Shown piece by piece: positions 16,223 through 25,130 of a DNA stretch of 64,000 nucleotides; position 1 is the stretch's first letter; each line of letters starts with the position of its first letter. Under the pieces are notes generated by a model, which saw only the letters and a list, made by a program, of their open reading frames with translations, had not been told where the DNA came from and made no database searches. The translations under genes were made by a program, and so were the position numbers. Location of the stretch: contig NZ_SADT02000001.1 in NCBI RefSeq assembly GCF_004016445.2, positions 353,630 to 417,629 on the forward strand, written 5' to 3'. This DNA is from Mesorhizobium sp. M2E.F.Ca.ET.219.01.1.1. GTDB taxonomy: Bacteria > Pseudomonadota > Alphaproteobacteria > Rhizobiales > Rhizobiaceae.

Positions 16223-17635
16223 ATGCAGAAGTTCGAGGCAGGGGCAAGCATCGATGGGTTCGAGCTCGTCGAGCGGCTTCAATCCGGCGGCATGGCGACG
16301 CTGTGGCGGGCGAGAAATCCGAAATTCGATTTCCCGCTTCTGCTGAAGATCCCATTTCTCGACCCAGGCGGAGACGTTTCCGTCATTCTCGGCTTCGAAG
16401 CCGAGGAACTGATCCTCAAACGCCTGTCGGGTCCGCATGTGCCGCGCTTCGCGGCATCCGGCAGCCTGGCGAAGGTTCCCTATATTGCGATGGAGTTCGT
16501 CGCCGGCGTCGGTCTGGCGGAACTGACGAACGGCGCGCCACAACCGCCGGACGAGGTGGCAAGGATCGGCGCCGAGATTGCGAAGGCGCTCGCCGCCTTG
16601 CACCGCCAGAAGGTCGTCCACCTCGATCTCAAGCCTGAAAACATCATTCTGGCCGAGCGCGGCGCCGTGCTTTTGGACTTCGGCCTCGCCCGCCATGCAG
16701 AGCTTCCGGACCTTCTCGGCGAAGAGAGTTCCGTGCCGATGGGTACCGCAGCCTATATGTCGCCGGAACAGGTGCTGGGCGAGCGGTCCGACCCGGCAAG
16801 CGATATATTCGCGCTGGGCTGCATCCTCTATCAGCTCGCCACCGGCGAGGAGCCGTTCGGGCGTCCGGCCACCTTCGCGGGAATGAAGCGCAGGCTCTAT
16901 CATGCGCCCAAGCCACCGCGAGACATCGACAAGGCCATACCGAGGTGGCTGGAGGCCGTCATTGTGCGATGCATGGAAGTCGACAGATCCAGGCGCTACG
17001 GCGAAGCGGCGCATGTTCTCTCGGATCTCAGGAACCCCGATCAGGTCGTGGTCGCCAGGAAGAGCACGCCATCGAACGAATGGGGCTGGGGCGCGATCAG
17101 GAACCTTTTCCGCAGGACGGACGAGAAGTCGCTGGTTGGCAAGGCTGCCAACTCCGCGGCGCGCGCCGGACCGCCGATCGTCTTGGCCGCGGTCGACCTT
17201 GCCAGCGGAAGCGATGCGCTGGCGGGCGAGGTTCGCAACGAAACCGCGCGTGTGCTTGCGGCACGCCAGGATTCCTGGCTCGCCTGCGTGACGGTGTTGA
17301 AGACCGAGATTGTCGGCACGACACCGGATGTCGATGAATCGGGGCGCCTGGTCTATCTGCAGCGGCTGGTCGCGCTGAAGGACTGGGCGCGCCCGCTGCA
17401 TCTGCCGGAGGACCGCATAAGCTACCACGTGCTGGAGGCGGTCAGTCCGGCCGACGCGATCCTCAACTATGCCGAGCACAATGATGTCGGGCACATCGTC
17501 GTCGGCGCGCGATCCTCTTCGGCAATCCGCCGCCATCTCGGCAGCGTGTCGACCAAGGTGGTGGCGCGAGCCCTTTGCTCGGTATCGGTCGTGCGATTGA
17601 AAGCGGTCGAGGAGGAAAGCCGGCTGCGGCCGTGA
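16223..17635 (+). CDS. Ser/Thr protein kinase fused to a universal stress protein domain
   Basis: A 470-residue cytoplasmic protein. Residues 10-280 form a Hanks-type kinase: glycine-rich loop LQSGGMATLW, catalytic Lys42, HLDLKPEN (Asp135, Asn140), DFG at 152, and SPEQ in place of APE. Residues about 315-460 form a UspA-like domain, ending in the ATP-binding signature GARSSSAIRRHLGSVSTKV. No membrane segment or PASTA repeat is present. The ATG has a CGGAGG ribosome site six bases upstream. Kinase and stress-sensor domains in one chain suggest that nucleotide or stress input controls phosphorylation; substrates are unknown. Confidence 0.9.
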   Translation: MQKFEAGASIDGFELVERLQSGGMATLWRARNPKFDFPLLLKIPFLDPGGDVSVILGFEAEELILKRLSGPHVPRFAASGSLAKVPYIAMEFVAGVGLAELTNGAPQPPDEVARIGAEIAKALAALHRQKVVHLDLKPENIILAERGAVLLDFGLARHAELPDLLGEESSVPMGTAAYMSPEQVLGERSDPASDIFALGCILYQLATGEEPFGRPATFAGMKRRLYHAPKPPRDIDKAIPRWLEAVIVRCMEVDRSRRYGEAAHVLSDLRNPDQVVVARKSTPSNEWGWGAIRNLFRRTDEKSLVGKAANSAARAGPPIVLAAVDLASGSDALAGEVRNETARVLAARQDSWLACVTVLKTEIVGTTPDVDESGRLVYLQRLVALKDWARPLHLPEDRISYHVLEAVSPADAILNYAEHNDVGHIVVGARSSSAIRRHLGSVSTKVVARALCSVSVVRLKAVEEESRLRP

Positions 17636-17739
17636 GGTGGTCGGTGCCCTGCAGACCATCCGAGCTTGACTTCGGCCTTGCCTGCCTGTCGACTGCTCCC
17701 CAGAATTGCATTGGGCTTTGCGAGGGGCATTGTCCTGAC

Positions 17740-18441
17740 ATGGCGTCGATCGACCAGCAACCCGCAGGGCGGCCGGACAGCGGGCTTTCCTTCATCCCGG
17801 TGGCCTGGCTCGTCATCGTCATGGGTCTGTCGGCCTATGGCCTGATCTCGAACTGGCGGCTGATCGGCGACTTCAGCCTGCCGGATAACGTCCTCTTCCT
17901 GATCTATGGCGGCCTCGCCGGCGGCGTCATCACCATTCTGTGGGGGCTGTACCTGCTTGGTCTCGCCTTCAACCGATCCGCCCGTTTCCCGCGCCACTAC
18001 ACGATCTGGCAGATCGCCATCATCATCTGGATCCTCGTGCGCCAGGCCTATGTGCTGCTCGTGTCCGACTTCGTCTTCTCGGCCGAGGGGCTGGCCTTCA
18101 CCGTCGCCGAGATCGCCATCGGCCTGCTCTGTATCTATCTCCTGCGCAACGGGGCCGGCGCCGAGACGGTCTACGCCAATCCGGAGACCGAGCGGCCGCC
18201 GGTCCTCGTCTCAATCCTTGCCGCGCTGCTCGGCATCATCCTTGGCGGCGCGATCGGCGCCTGCGCCGGATTCTTCGCCGGCTCGCTGATCGCGGACCTG
18301 ACGCATATGAGCTGCTTCGAGGGCGCCTGCGGATTTTTCGCGGCTTTCATCGGGCTTGGAGGCCTGATCGTCGGAGCGATCGCCGGCGGCATTTTCGCCA
18401 TCTGGCGGGTCAACCGGCGCAGGCTGGCGCGGGCTCGCTAA
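17740..18441 (+). CDS. DUF2569-like membrane protein
   Basis: A 233-residue membrane protein with about four N-terminal helices (from PVAWLVIVMGLSAYGLI onward) in a layout like DUF2569, then a glycine-rich pair of helices (AALLGIILGGAIGACAGFFA and GLGGLIVGAIAGGIFAIW). The ATG at 17740 begins the coherent sequence; an upstream in-frame start overlaps the kinase gene. Function is unknown. It may be co-transcribed with the kinase 104 bases upstream. Confidence 0.7.
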   Translation: MASIDQQPAGRPDSGLSFIPVAWLVIVMGLSAYGLISNWRLIGDFSLPDNVLFLIYGGLAGGVITILWGLYLLGLAFNRSARFPRHYTIWQIAIIIWILVRQAYVLLVSDFVFSAEGLAFTVAEIAIGLLCIYLLRNGAGAETVYANPETERPPVLVSILAALLGIILGGAIGACAGFFAGSLIADLTHMSCFEGACGFFAAFIGLGGLIVGAIAGGIFAIWRVNRRRLARAR

Positions 18442-18526
18442 TTTCACGGATCCGCGATTGCGCGGGAACCACGCACGCTCTATGTCGATGGCGGGGCAGA
18501 CGGGAGCTTTCCCGGGGAGAGCGTCG

Positions 18527-18853
18527 ATGTTGCGTTTCATCTTTCGGCTGGCAGCCATGGTCGCGCTGTCGATTGCCGTCATCATGGCGGTGATCGACAC
18601 GACACGCTCGGTCGCCGCTTCCTCGCTGGTGATGACGCCGCTCAACGCAAGCTGGCTGGCGGTTTCGCCGGATACCCGTGCGGCCTTCGAGACTTTCGTG
18701 CGCGCCAAGGCAAGCCCGCTGGTGTGGGACGGCGCCGTCGCCTGGGTGCTGGCGCAGCCCGGTTTCGCCGTGTTCGCGGTGCTTGCCTTCCTGCTCTACG
18801 CCATCGGCTACCGGCGCAAACGCCGGGGCGCCGATTTCGCTCCCAGCCCCTGA
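18527..18853 (+). CDS. small two-helix membrane protein
   Basis: A 108-residue protein with an N-terminal helix (AAMVALSIAVIMAVIDTT) and a C-terminal helix (GFAVFAVLAFLLYAIGY) followed by a basic RRKRRG tail. A GGGGAGA ribosome site six bases upstream supports the start. The loop between helices (about 55 residues) should be periplasmic. It lies 86 bases after the DUF2569-like gene on the same strand. No family name is recognised. Confidence 0.65.
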   Translation: MLRFIFRLAAMVALSIAVIMAVIDTTRSVAASSLVMTPLNASWLAVSPDTRAAFETFVRAKASPLVWDGAVAWVLAQPGFAVFAVLAFLLYAIGYRRKRRGADFAPSP

Positions 18854-18946
18854 AGGCTCTCGTTCCGACGCAATTCCGGACGGAAGGCTGCGGCGAACCG
18901 CCGAGCCTGACCTTTCACACTTTTCCCGGAATTGCTCGAAGAGCCA
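18854..18946. repeat. dispersed palindromic repeat, copy B (diverged)
   Basis: GCAATTCC at 18870 pairs with GGAATTGC at 18928, flanked by GGCTCT (18855) and AGAGCC (18940). The internal part is longer and altered compared with other copies (extra GGCTGCGGCGAACCGCCGAG segment). It follows a stop codon directly, as the other copies do. Confidence 0.7.
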
Positions 18947-19131
18947 CGCCGGACCGCCGGTAACCGCTTTTTCCAACAGGTCAAAAATCCACGTGAATTT
19001 TGTTTCGCGCCGTGCCAGATTGACCGCGAGCGGGAAGGGCAAACACTTCCTGCCTGGCATCGCAAGCCTGCCGGAGAACCGGGCAGGCAGGCGGTGCAAA
19101 ACGGAAAAATAACCGACAGGGTGTGGATCAC

Positions 19132-20121
19132 ATGAAACGTATCGTTCTCGGCCTTCTGGCCGCAACCGCAATGGTTCTTCCGGCTTTCGCCGCGGACGTG
19201 CAGCCGGCCATCCTCTATGATCTGGGCGGCAAGTTCGACAAATCCTTCAACGAGGCCGCCTATCACGGAGCCGAGAAATTCAAGACCGAGACGGGCGTCG
19301 CCTATGTCGAGTTCGAAGTCTCGAATGCCTCGCAGCGCGAGCAGGCGCTGCGCCGCTTCGCCGAGGACGGCCGCAACCCGATCGTCATGGCCGGGTTTGC
19401 CTGGGAGGACGCGCTAAAAGCGGTCGCGAAAGATTATCCGGACCTGAACTTCGCCATCATCGACGACGCCGTCGACCTGCCCAACGTCCGCTCGCTGGTG
19501 TTCAAGGAGAACGAAGGCTCCTACCTCGTCGGCATCCTGGCGGCGATGGCGTCGAAGTCAAAGAAGGTCGGCTTCATCGGCGGCATGGACATCCCGCTGA
19601 TCCGCAAGTTCGAATGCGGCTATGTCGGCGGCGCCAAGTCGGCGGGTGCTACCGACGTCATCCAGAACATGACCGGCGACACGCCGGCCGCCTGGAACGA
19701 CCCGGCCAAGGGCGGTGAGATCGCCAAGACGCAGATCGACCAGGGCGCCGACGTGGTCTACGCCGCTGCCGGCGGCACCGGCGTCGGCGTGCTGCAGGCG
19801 GCGGCGGATGCCGGCAAGCTCGGCATCGGCGTCGATTCCAACCAGAACGGCCTGCAGCCGGGCAAGGTGCTGACCTCGATGATGAAGCGCGTCGACGTCG
19901 CCGTCTACAACGCCTTCATGGACGGCAAGAACGGCACCTTCAAGGGCGGCCTCCAGAATCTTGGCCTCAAGGAAGGCGGCGTCGACTACGCAATGGACGA
20001 CAACAACAAGGCGCTGGTGACCGACGAGATGAAGGCCGCGGTCGAAAAGGCCAAGGCCGACATCATCGCCGGCAAGATCGAGGTGCACGACTACACCGCT
20101 GACAACAAGTGCCCCTATTGA
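19132..20121 (+). CDS. BMP-family nucleoside-binding lipoprotein-like ABC transporter protein
   Basis: A 329-residue periplasmic binding protein with a signal peptide (IVLGLLAATAMVLPAFA) and the BMP/Med family signature LGGKFDKSFNEAAYHGAEKF close to the mature N-terminus, plus GIGVDSNQNGLQPGK. Family members bind nucleosides for ABC uptake; the transporter genes are at 21021-24662. There is no lipobox cysteine, so it is probably soluble in the periplasm. The ATG at 19132 is preferred to one three codons earlier because it starts the signal peptide. A strong terminator follows, so it is a separate transcript. Confidence 0.9.
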   Translation: MKRIVLGLLAATAMVLPAFAADVQPAILYDLGGKFDKSFNEAAYHGAEKFKTETGVAYVEFEVSNASQREQALRRFAEDGRNPIVMAGFAWEDALKAVAKDYPDLNFAIIDDAVDLPNVRSLVFKENEGSYLVGILAAMASKSKKVGFIGGMDIPLIRKFECGYVGGAKSAGATDVIQNMTGDTPAAWNDPAKGGEIAKTQIDQGADVVYAAAGGTGVGVLQAAADAGKLGIGVDSNQNGLQPGKVLTSMMKRVDVAVYNAFMDGKNGTFKGGLQNLGLKEGGVDYAMDDNNKALVTDEMKAAVEKAKADIIAGKIEVHDYTADNKCPY

Positions 20122-20143
20122 TCGGCAGTTGAAGCAGGGTTTG

Positions 20144-20178
20144 AACCGCCGGGCCAGTGCCCGGCGGTTTCATTTTTG
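20144..20178 (+). terminator. Rho-independent terminator of the BMP gene
   Basis: A perfect 11-base-pair stem, AACCGCCGGGC with GCCCGGCGGTT, loop CAGT, followed by TCATTTTT. It lies 23 bases after the stop codon. Confidence 0.92.
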
Positions 20179-20227
20179 AGAAGGGATCATGCGGCCGACG
20201 ATCGAAGCCATGGCCGAAGGCGACGTT

Positions 20228-20635
20228 CTATAGCGTGCCGACGATATAGCCGAGCGCGAACGCTGCCAGCAGAGCGAGCGCAATGACAAAACCAAGCCTG
20301 CCGCCAAGCGAATGCAGACCGACGCCGTAGGGCTTGCGCTCGAGCCGGTGGATCATCACCGGCGGCGGTTCGGCCTCCGGAGCGGCATTGCCGGCGAGCC
20401 GCGCCTGCATCTGCGGCAGTTCGGCAAGCCGTTGCGTGACCAGCTCCCAGCGATTGCCGCGTGCCTCGGCTGCCGCGGGATCAAGCGCGCGCAAGCGCTC
20501 GGCGAGCCGCAGCACCGTGTCGCGAAAGGCGGGATCGATCTCGAGGTCGCGTTCGGCGCGGGCGCGTTCCCTGTCGTTCATCAAGCCGAAGACATAGTCG
20601 CCGGCCCGGGCGACACGTTCGCTTTCACTGGACAT
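20228..20635 (-). CDS. anti-sigma-factor-like membrane protein
   Basis: A 135-residue protein. Its N-terminal part (DYVFGLMNDRERARAERDLE) resembles the helical anti-sigma domain of RskA/ChrR-type regulators, where such a stretch packs against an ECF sigma factor. One membrane helix lies at the C-terminus (LGFVIALALLAAFALGYIVGTL). No sigma factor gene is adjacent, so the function is uncertain. It is 22 bases downstream of slyX and probably co-transcribed with it. Confidence 0.6.
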   Translation of the reverse strand: MSSESERVARAGDYVFGLMNDRERARAERDLEIDPAFRDTVLRLAERLRALDPAAAEARGNRWELVTQRLAELPQMQARLAGNAAPEAEPPPVMIHRLERKPYGVGLHSLGGRLGFVIALALLAAFALGYIVGTL

Positions 20636-20657
20636 GGCCGTCTTTTCCCATGGCTCC

Positions 20658-20864
20658 TCACCAATGCGGCGGTTTGGTCACCGGCACGTCGGAGGCGGTC
20701 TGCTCCAACTCCAGGAACCGGTCGGTCAGGGCGGCAAGCTTGCGCTCCATACGCTCGATCACCTTCCACTGTTCGGCGATCTGGCCGGACAGTTCCTCGA
20801 TGGTCTTTTCCTGCTCGGCGGCGCGGATTTCCAGCGTCGTCAGCCGATCGTCAGGCATGGCCAT
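20658..20864 (-). CDS. slyX: SlyX family protein
   Basis: A 68-residue coiled-coil protein with the SlyX pattern: LEIRAAEQEKTIEELSGQIAE heptads in the first half, a central IERMERKLAALTDRF, and the conserved end PVTKPPHW (usual form PPHY). Function is unknown in the family. The start MAMPDDRL fits the usual length of 65-75 residues. It is transcribed divergently from the nucleoside transporter operon. Confidence 0.88.
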   Translation of the reverse strand: MAMPDDRLTTLEIRAAEQEKTIEELSGQIAEQWKVIERMERKLAALTDRFLELEQTASDVPVTKPPHW

Positions 20865-21020
20865 GCAAAACCTGGTCCTTGCGAATGTGAGAACTCTAGC
20901 CACGTTCGAAATTGACAAGGGCGCGGGGATTTGTCGAGAGTGAACAGCCGATTGGCATAAGCGGGGCATCATGCTAGGCATTTTGACCAAGCGATAAAAA
21001 AACTGAGTGGGACAGGCTGC

Positions 21021-22553
21021 ATGGCGCAAGCCGCAATTGAGCTCATAGGCATCAACAAGAGCTTTGGCGCGGTACGCGCCAATCGCGACATTAACCTGGA
21101 GGTCGCGCGCGGCACCATCCACGGCATCGTCGGTGAGAACGGCGCCGGCAAGTCGACGCTGATGTCGATCCTCTACGGCTTCTACCAGGCCGACAGCGGG
21201 GAAATCCGCGTCGGCGGCAAGCCTGTTTCGATCCACACGTCCAACGACGCCATCGCGCTCGGCATCGGCATGGTCCACCAGCATTTCATGCTGGTCGACA
21301 ATTTCACGGTGCTGGAAAATGTCATCCTCGGCGCCGAAAGCGATGCGTTGCTGAAGAGCAGCATAACCAAGGCGCGCTCGGAGCTTGACCGGCTGGAACG
21401 CGAATACGGCCTCGAGGTCGATCCCGACGCCGTCATCGAGGAACTGCCGGTCGGCCTGCAGCAGCGCGTCGAGATCCTCAAGGCGCTCTATCGCGGCGCC
21501 GAGATCCTGATCCTCGACGAGCCGACGGGCGTGTTGACGCCGGCCGAGGCCGATCACCTATTCCGCATCCTCAAGCAATTGAAGGACCAGGGCAAAACGA
21601 TCGTGCTCATCACCCACAAGCTGCGCGAGATCATGGCGATCACCGACACGGTTTCGGTGATGCGCCAGGGAACCATGGTGGCGACCAGGACGACAAAGGA
21701 AACCACGGTCGGCGAATTGGCCGAGCTGATGGTCGGCCGGCGCGTGCTTCTGCGGGTCGAGAAGGGCCAGTCGGAAGCCGGCGCGGTGAAACTGTCGGTG
21801 AAGAACCTGACGGTGAAGGACCAGCGCGGCGTCACCATGGTCGACAACGTCTCCTTCGATGTGCGCGGCGGCGAGATCGTCGGCATCGCCGGCGTTGCCG
21901 GCAACGGCCAGTCCGAGCTGCTCGAGGCGATCTCCGGCATCAGGCATGCTGTCTCCGGCGAGGTGATGCTGGACGGCAAGCCGATCGACCTCACCGGCAA
22001 GGCCGATCCCGGCGAATTGCGCGACCGCGGGCTGGCCCACGTGCCGGAGGACCGCCACCATGTCGGGCTGGTTCTCGCCTTCGAGGAGAACGAGAATACC
22101 ATCCTCGGCTATCACGACGACGAGCGCTATCTGAAAGGCCCGTTCCTCGACGTCGATGCCATCATGGCCGACGCCAAGGATAAGATCGAGAAATACGACA
22201 TCCGCCCCGCCAATCCGCGGCTGAAGACGGCCAATTTCTCCGGCGGCAACCAGCAGAAGATCGTGCTGGCGCGGGAAATGGAACAGGACCCCGGCGTGCT
22301 GATCGTCGGCCAGCCGACGCGCGGCGTCGATGTCGGCGCCATCGAATTCATCCACAAGCGGCTGATCGCCATGCGCGACCAGGGCAAGGCCGTGCTGGTG
22401 GTGTCGGTCGAGCTCGACGAGATCCGCTCGCTCTCCGACCGCATCCTGGTGATGTTTGCCGGCCGTGTCGTCGGCGAGCGCGGCCCGGACGCGACCGAAG
22501 GCGAGCTCGGCCTGCTGATGGCCGGTGTCGAGCACCAGGAGGCCGCCGAATGA
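21021..22553 (+). CDS. nucleoside ABC transporter ATP-binding protein (two ATPase domains)
   Basis: A 510-residue tandem ABC protein. The first domain has a full Walker A (GENGAGKST) and Walker B (ILILDEPTGVLTPAE). The second has a reduced Walker A (GVAGNGQSE), signature FSGGNQQK and Walker B VLIVGQPTRGVD, the pattern of CUT2/nucleoside-type transporters. It energises uptake of nucleosides captured by the BMP-type protein at 19132. The permease start overlaps its stop (ATGA). The divergent slyX gene starts 156 bases away. Confidence 0.93.
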   Translation: MAQAAIELIGINKSFGAVRANRDINLEVARGTIHGIVGENGAGKSTLMSILYGFYQADSGEIRVGGKPVSIHTSNDAIALGIGMVHQHFMLVDNFTVLENVILGAESDALLKSSITKARSELDRLEREYGLEVDPDAVIEELPVGLQQRVEILKALYRGAEILILDEPTGVLTPAEADHLFRILKQLKDQGKTIVLITHKLREIMAITDTVSVMRQGTMVATRTTKETTVGELAELMVGRRVLLRVEKGQSEAGAVKLSVKNLTVKDQRGVTMVDNVSFDVRGGEIVGIAGVAGNGQSELLEAISGIRHAVSGEVMLDGKPIDLTGKADPGELRDRGLAHVPEDRHHVGLVLAFEENENTILGYHDDERYLKGPFLDVDAIMADAKDKIEKYDIRPANPRLKTANFSGGNQQKIVLAREMEQDPGVLIVGQPTRGVDVGAIEFIHKRLIAMRDQGKAVLVVSVELDEIRSLSDRILVMFAGRVVGERGPDATEGELGLLMAGVEHQEAAE

Positions 22554-23689
22554 GCACGCCCTACGCCAAGCTGCCGGCCTGGGCCGATTACGGGCTGATC
22601 CCGCTGATCAACCTGTCGGTTGCCTTCATCGTCGCCGGTTTCGTCGTCATGCTGGTCGGCGAAAACCCATTCCGCGCCGCCGTCATCCTGGTCGAAGGCG
22701 CCTTCGGCAGGGGCACAGGCATCGCCTTCACGCTCTTCTATGCCACCACCTTCATCTTCACCGGACTGTCGGTGGCGGTGGCGGCGCATTGCAGCCTGTT
22801 CAACATCGGAACCGAGGGCCAGGCCTATATAGGCGGCCTGGGCATAGCGCTTGTGTGCCTGAGCTTCGACAGCGTGCTGCCCTGGTGGGTGATCTTTCCG
22901 ATCGCGATCGTGGCCGCCGCGGCGTTCGGCGCGCTTTGGGGTCTGATCCCGGCCTATCTCCAGGCCAAGCGCGGCTCGCACATCGTCATCACCACCATCA
23001 TGTTCAACTTCATCGCGGCCTCGACGATGGTCTATCTGCTGGTCGGCGCGCTGAAGCCGGCCGGCTCGCAGGCGCCGCAGACGCGCAATTTCCTTGCCGG
23101 CGCGGAACTGCCGAAGCTCAACTGGGTGATCGAATTGTTCGGCGCAAAGATCCGCTCGGCGCCGCTCAACATCTGTTTCCTGCTGGCGCTGGTCATGGCC
23201 TTCCTGGTCTGGCTTCTGATCTGGCGCACCAGGCTCGGCTATGAGATGCGCACCTATGGCCATAGCCCGAAGGCTGCGCGCTACGCGGGCATTTCGGAAA
23301 CCCGCATCATCATCACGGCGATGATGATCTCGGGCGCGCTGGCCGGCATGATGGCGCTCAACCCCGTCATGGGCGACCAGCACAATGTCGCGATCGATTT
23401 CGTTTCCGGCGCCGGCTATGTCGGCATCGCGGTGGCGCTGATGGGCCGGCTGCATCCGGTCGGCATCGTGCTGGCGGCCATCCTGTTCGGCATGCTCTAC
23501 CAGGGCGGCGCCGAGCTCGCCTTCGAGATGCCGGCGATCAGCCGCGACATGATCGTCATCATCCAGGGGCTGGTCATTCTCTTCGCCGGCGCTCTGGAAC
23601 ATATGTTCAGGCCTTACATCCAGGCGCTTTTCGCCTCGGTCAGTCCGAAGTCGGTCGGCATGCAGGCGGTCAAGGGGACAGGGGCCTGA
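22550..23689 (+). CDS. nucleoside ABC transporter permease 1
   Basis: A 379-residue inner-membrane permease of the BPD_transp_2 type, with about ten hydrophobic segments and the family stretch SPKAARYAGISE preceding the conserved cytoplasmic loop. The motif FNIGTEGQAYIGG in the first third is typical of sugar and nucleoside permeases. It is coupled to the ATPase by ATGA and followed after one base by the second permease, so the two form the heterodimeric channel. Confidence 0.92.
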   Translation: MSTPYAKLPAWADYGLIPLINLSVAFIVAGFVVMLVGENPFRAAVILVEGAFGRGTGIAFTLFYATTFIFTGLSVAVAAHCSLFNIGTEGQAYIGGLGIALVCLSFDSVLPWWVIFPIAIVAAAAFGALWGLIPAYLQAKRGSHIVITTIMFNFIAASTMVYLLVGALKPAGSQAPQTRNFLAGAELPKLNWVIELFGAKIRSAPLNICFLLALVMAFLVWLLIWRTRLGYEMRTYGHSPKAARYAGISETRIIITAMMISGALAGMMALNPVMGDQHNVAIDFVSGAGYVGIAVALMGRLHPVGIVLAAILFGMLYQGGAELAFEMPAISRDMIVIIQGLVILFAGALEHMFRPYIQALFASVSPKSVGMQAVKGTGA

Positions 23690-23690
23690 G

Positions 23691-24662
23691 ATGGACATGT
23701 TCAACGCAATCGTCCAGGTGCTGGACTCGACCATCCGCCTATCGGTGCCGCTGCTGCTCGCCTGCCTGGCGGGCCTTTATTCGGAACGGGCCGGCATCTT
23801 CGACATCGGGCTGGAAGGCAAGATGCTGGTCGGCGCCTTTGCCGGTGCTTCCGCCGCCGCCGTCTTCCATTCGGCGCTGATCGGCCTCGGCACGGCGATA
23901 CTGATCTCGGTCGCTTTCGCCCTGGTGCACGGCTTCGCCTCGATCACGCATCGCGGCAACCAGATCGTTTCCGGCGTCGCCATCAACTTCATTGCCGCCG
24001 GATCGACCATCATCCTTGGCCAGGCCTGGTTCCAGCAGGGCGGGCGCACGCCGGCGCTGCAGCCGGGCGAACGTTTCGAGGCGATCACCTGGCCCGGCGC
24101 CGAGGCGATCAGGGATGTGCCGATCATCGGCCCGATCTATGCCGAGCTGATTTCCGGCCACTCGATCCTGGTCTATTTCGCCTTCGCCATGGTGCCGTTC
24201 ACCTGGTGGGTGCTGTTTCGCACCCGCTTTGGGCTGAGGATGCGCGCCGTGGGCGAGAACCCGGCCGCCGTCGACACCGCCGGCATCTCGGTCGCGTGGC
24301 TGCGCTATCGCGCGCTGATCTGCACCGGTATCCTGACCGGCGTTGCCGGCGCCTATCTGTCGATGGTCCAAAATGGCGGCTTCGTGAAGGACATGACGGC
24401 GGGCAAAGGCTACATCGCGCTGGCAGCACTGATCTTCGCCAAGTGGAAGCCGGTCAACGCCATGTTCGCCTGCCTTTTGTTCGGCTTCCTCGACGCGGCC
24501 TCGATCCGCCTGCAGGGTTCGCCGCTGCCGCTTGTCGGCAAGGTGCCGGCGCAGTTCATGCAGGCGCTGCCCTATGTGCTGACCGTCATCCTGCTCGCCG
24601 GCTTCATCGGCAAGGCCATCCCGCCGCGCGCCGGCGGCGTGCCCTATGTCAAGGAACGTTGA
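23691..24662 (+). CDS. nucleoside ABC transporter permease 2
   Basis: A 323-residue permease of the same family as its neighbour, with FDIGLEGKMLVGAFAG matching the conserved N-terminal motif and VGENPAAVDTAGISV the cytoplasmic coupling loop. About eight or nine hydrophobic segments. It completes the nucleoside importer and is followed 75 bases later by cytidine deaminase on the same strand. Confidence 0.92.
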   Translation: MDMFNAIVQVLDSTIRLSVPLLLACLAGLYSERAGIFDIGLEGKMLVGAFAGASAAAVFHSALIGLGTAILISVAFALVHGFASITHRGNQIVSGVAINFIAAGSTIILGQAWFQQGGRTPALQPGERFEAITWPGAEAIRDVPIIGPIYAELISGHSILVYFAFAMVPFTWWVLFRTRFGLRMRAVGENPAAVDTAGISVAWLRYRALICTGILTGVAGAYLSMVQNGGFVKDMTAGKGYIALAALIFAKWKPVNAMFACLLFGFLDAASIRLQGSPLPLVGKVPAQFMQALPYVLTVILLAGFIGKAIPPRAGGVPYVKER

Positions 24663-24737
24663 GGTCGGGAACGCCGAGGCTGGATTTTCGTCCGCCGCGA
24701 CCGGCATTTGAACAAGATCGTGGGAGAGAAGAACCGT

Positions 24738-25130
24738 ATGTCGCATGATCTGTTCGAGGCGGCGAAGACGGCGATGGCCAAGGCCTATGCGCCCTATTCG
24801 AAATTCCCGGTGGGTGCCGCGCTTCGCACTGAGGACGGGCGTGTCTTCACCGGCGCCAATATCGAGGTGGCGTCCTATCCGGAAGGCTGGTGCGCCGAGA
24901 CGACGGCGCTCGGCCACTACATCATGGGCGGCGGCGGCAGGATCGTCGAGATCGCGGTGATCGCCGAGCGCATGGCCAAATGCCCGCCCTGCGGCGGCTG
25001 CCGGCAGCGGCTGGCGGAATTCTGCCGGCCTGATACGAAGCTCTATCTCTGCGACGACACCGGCGTGGCCGAGACGGTCACCATGGGCGACATGCTGCCC
25101 TACGGCTTCAGGGGCGATATGTTGAAATGA
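24738..25130 (+). CDS. cdd: cytidine deaminase
   Basis: A 130-residue enzyme that deaminates cytidine and deoxycytidine to uridine forms. The zinc ligands and catalytic Glu are visible: Cys52 and Glu54 in WCAET, and Cys85 and Cys88 in CPPCGGC. The substrate motif NIEVASYPEG corresponds to the usual NVEN region, slightly changed. The ATG at 24738 starts the coherent part; ten upstream codons in the same frame lack family similarity. The stop overlaps the next start. Confidence 0.94.
   Translation: MSHDLFEAAKTAMAKAYAPYSKFPVGAALRTEDGRVFTGANIEVASYPEGWCAETTALGHYIMGGGGRIVEIAVIAERMAKCPPCGGCRQRLAEFCRPDTKLYLCDDTGVAETVTMGDMLPYGFRGDMLK

Noticed and set aside
16205..17659. Long minus-strand open frame of 484 codons opposite the kinase gene
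   Set aside because: It is the mirror of a real gene in high-GC DNA, has no family motif, and is rich in Arg, Asp and His as expected from antisense reading.
19066..19088. GC hairpin GCCTGCC/GGCAGGC before the BMP gene, considered as a riboswitch or terminator
   Set aside because: No T run follows and no purine-riboswitch core is visible; it may just be a leader hairpin.
22127..23734. Minus-strand open frame of 535 codons opposite the nucleoside transporter genes
   Set aside because: Overlaps two well-supported genes completely; composition (His, Asp, Arg, Gln) and lack of domain mark it as a shadow.
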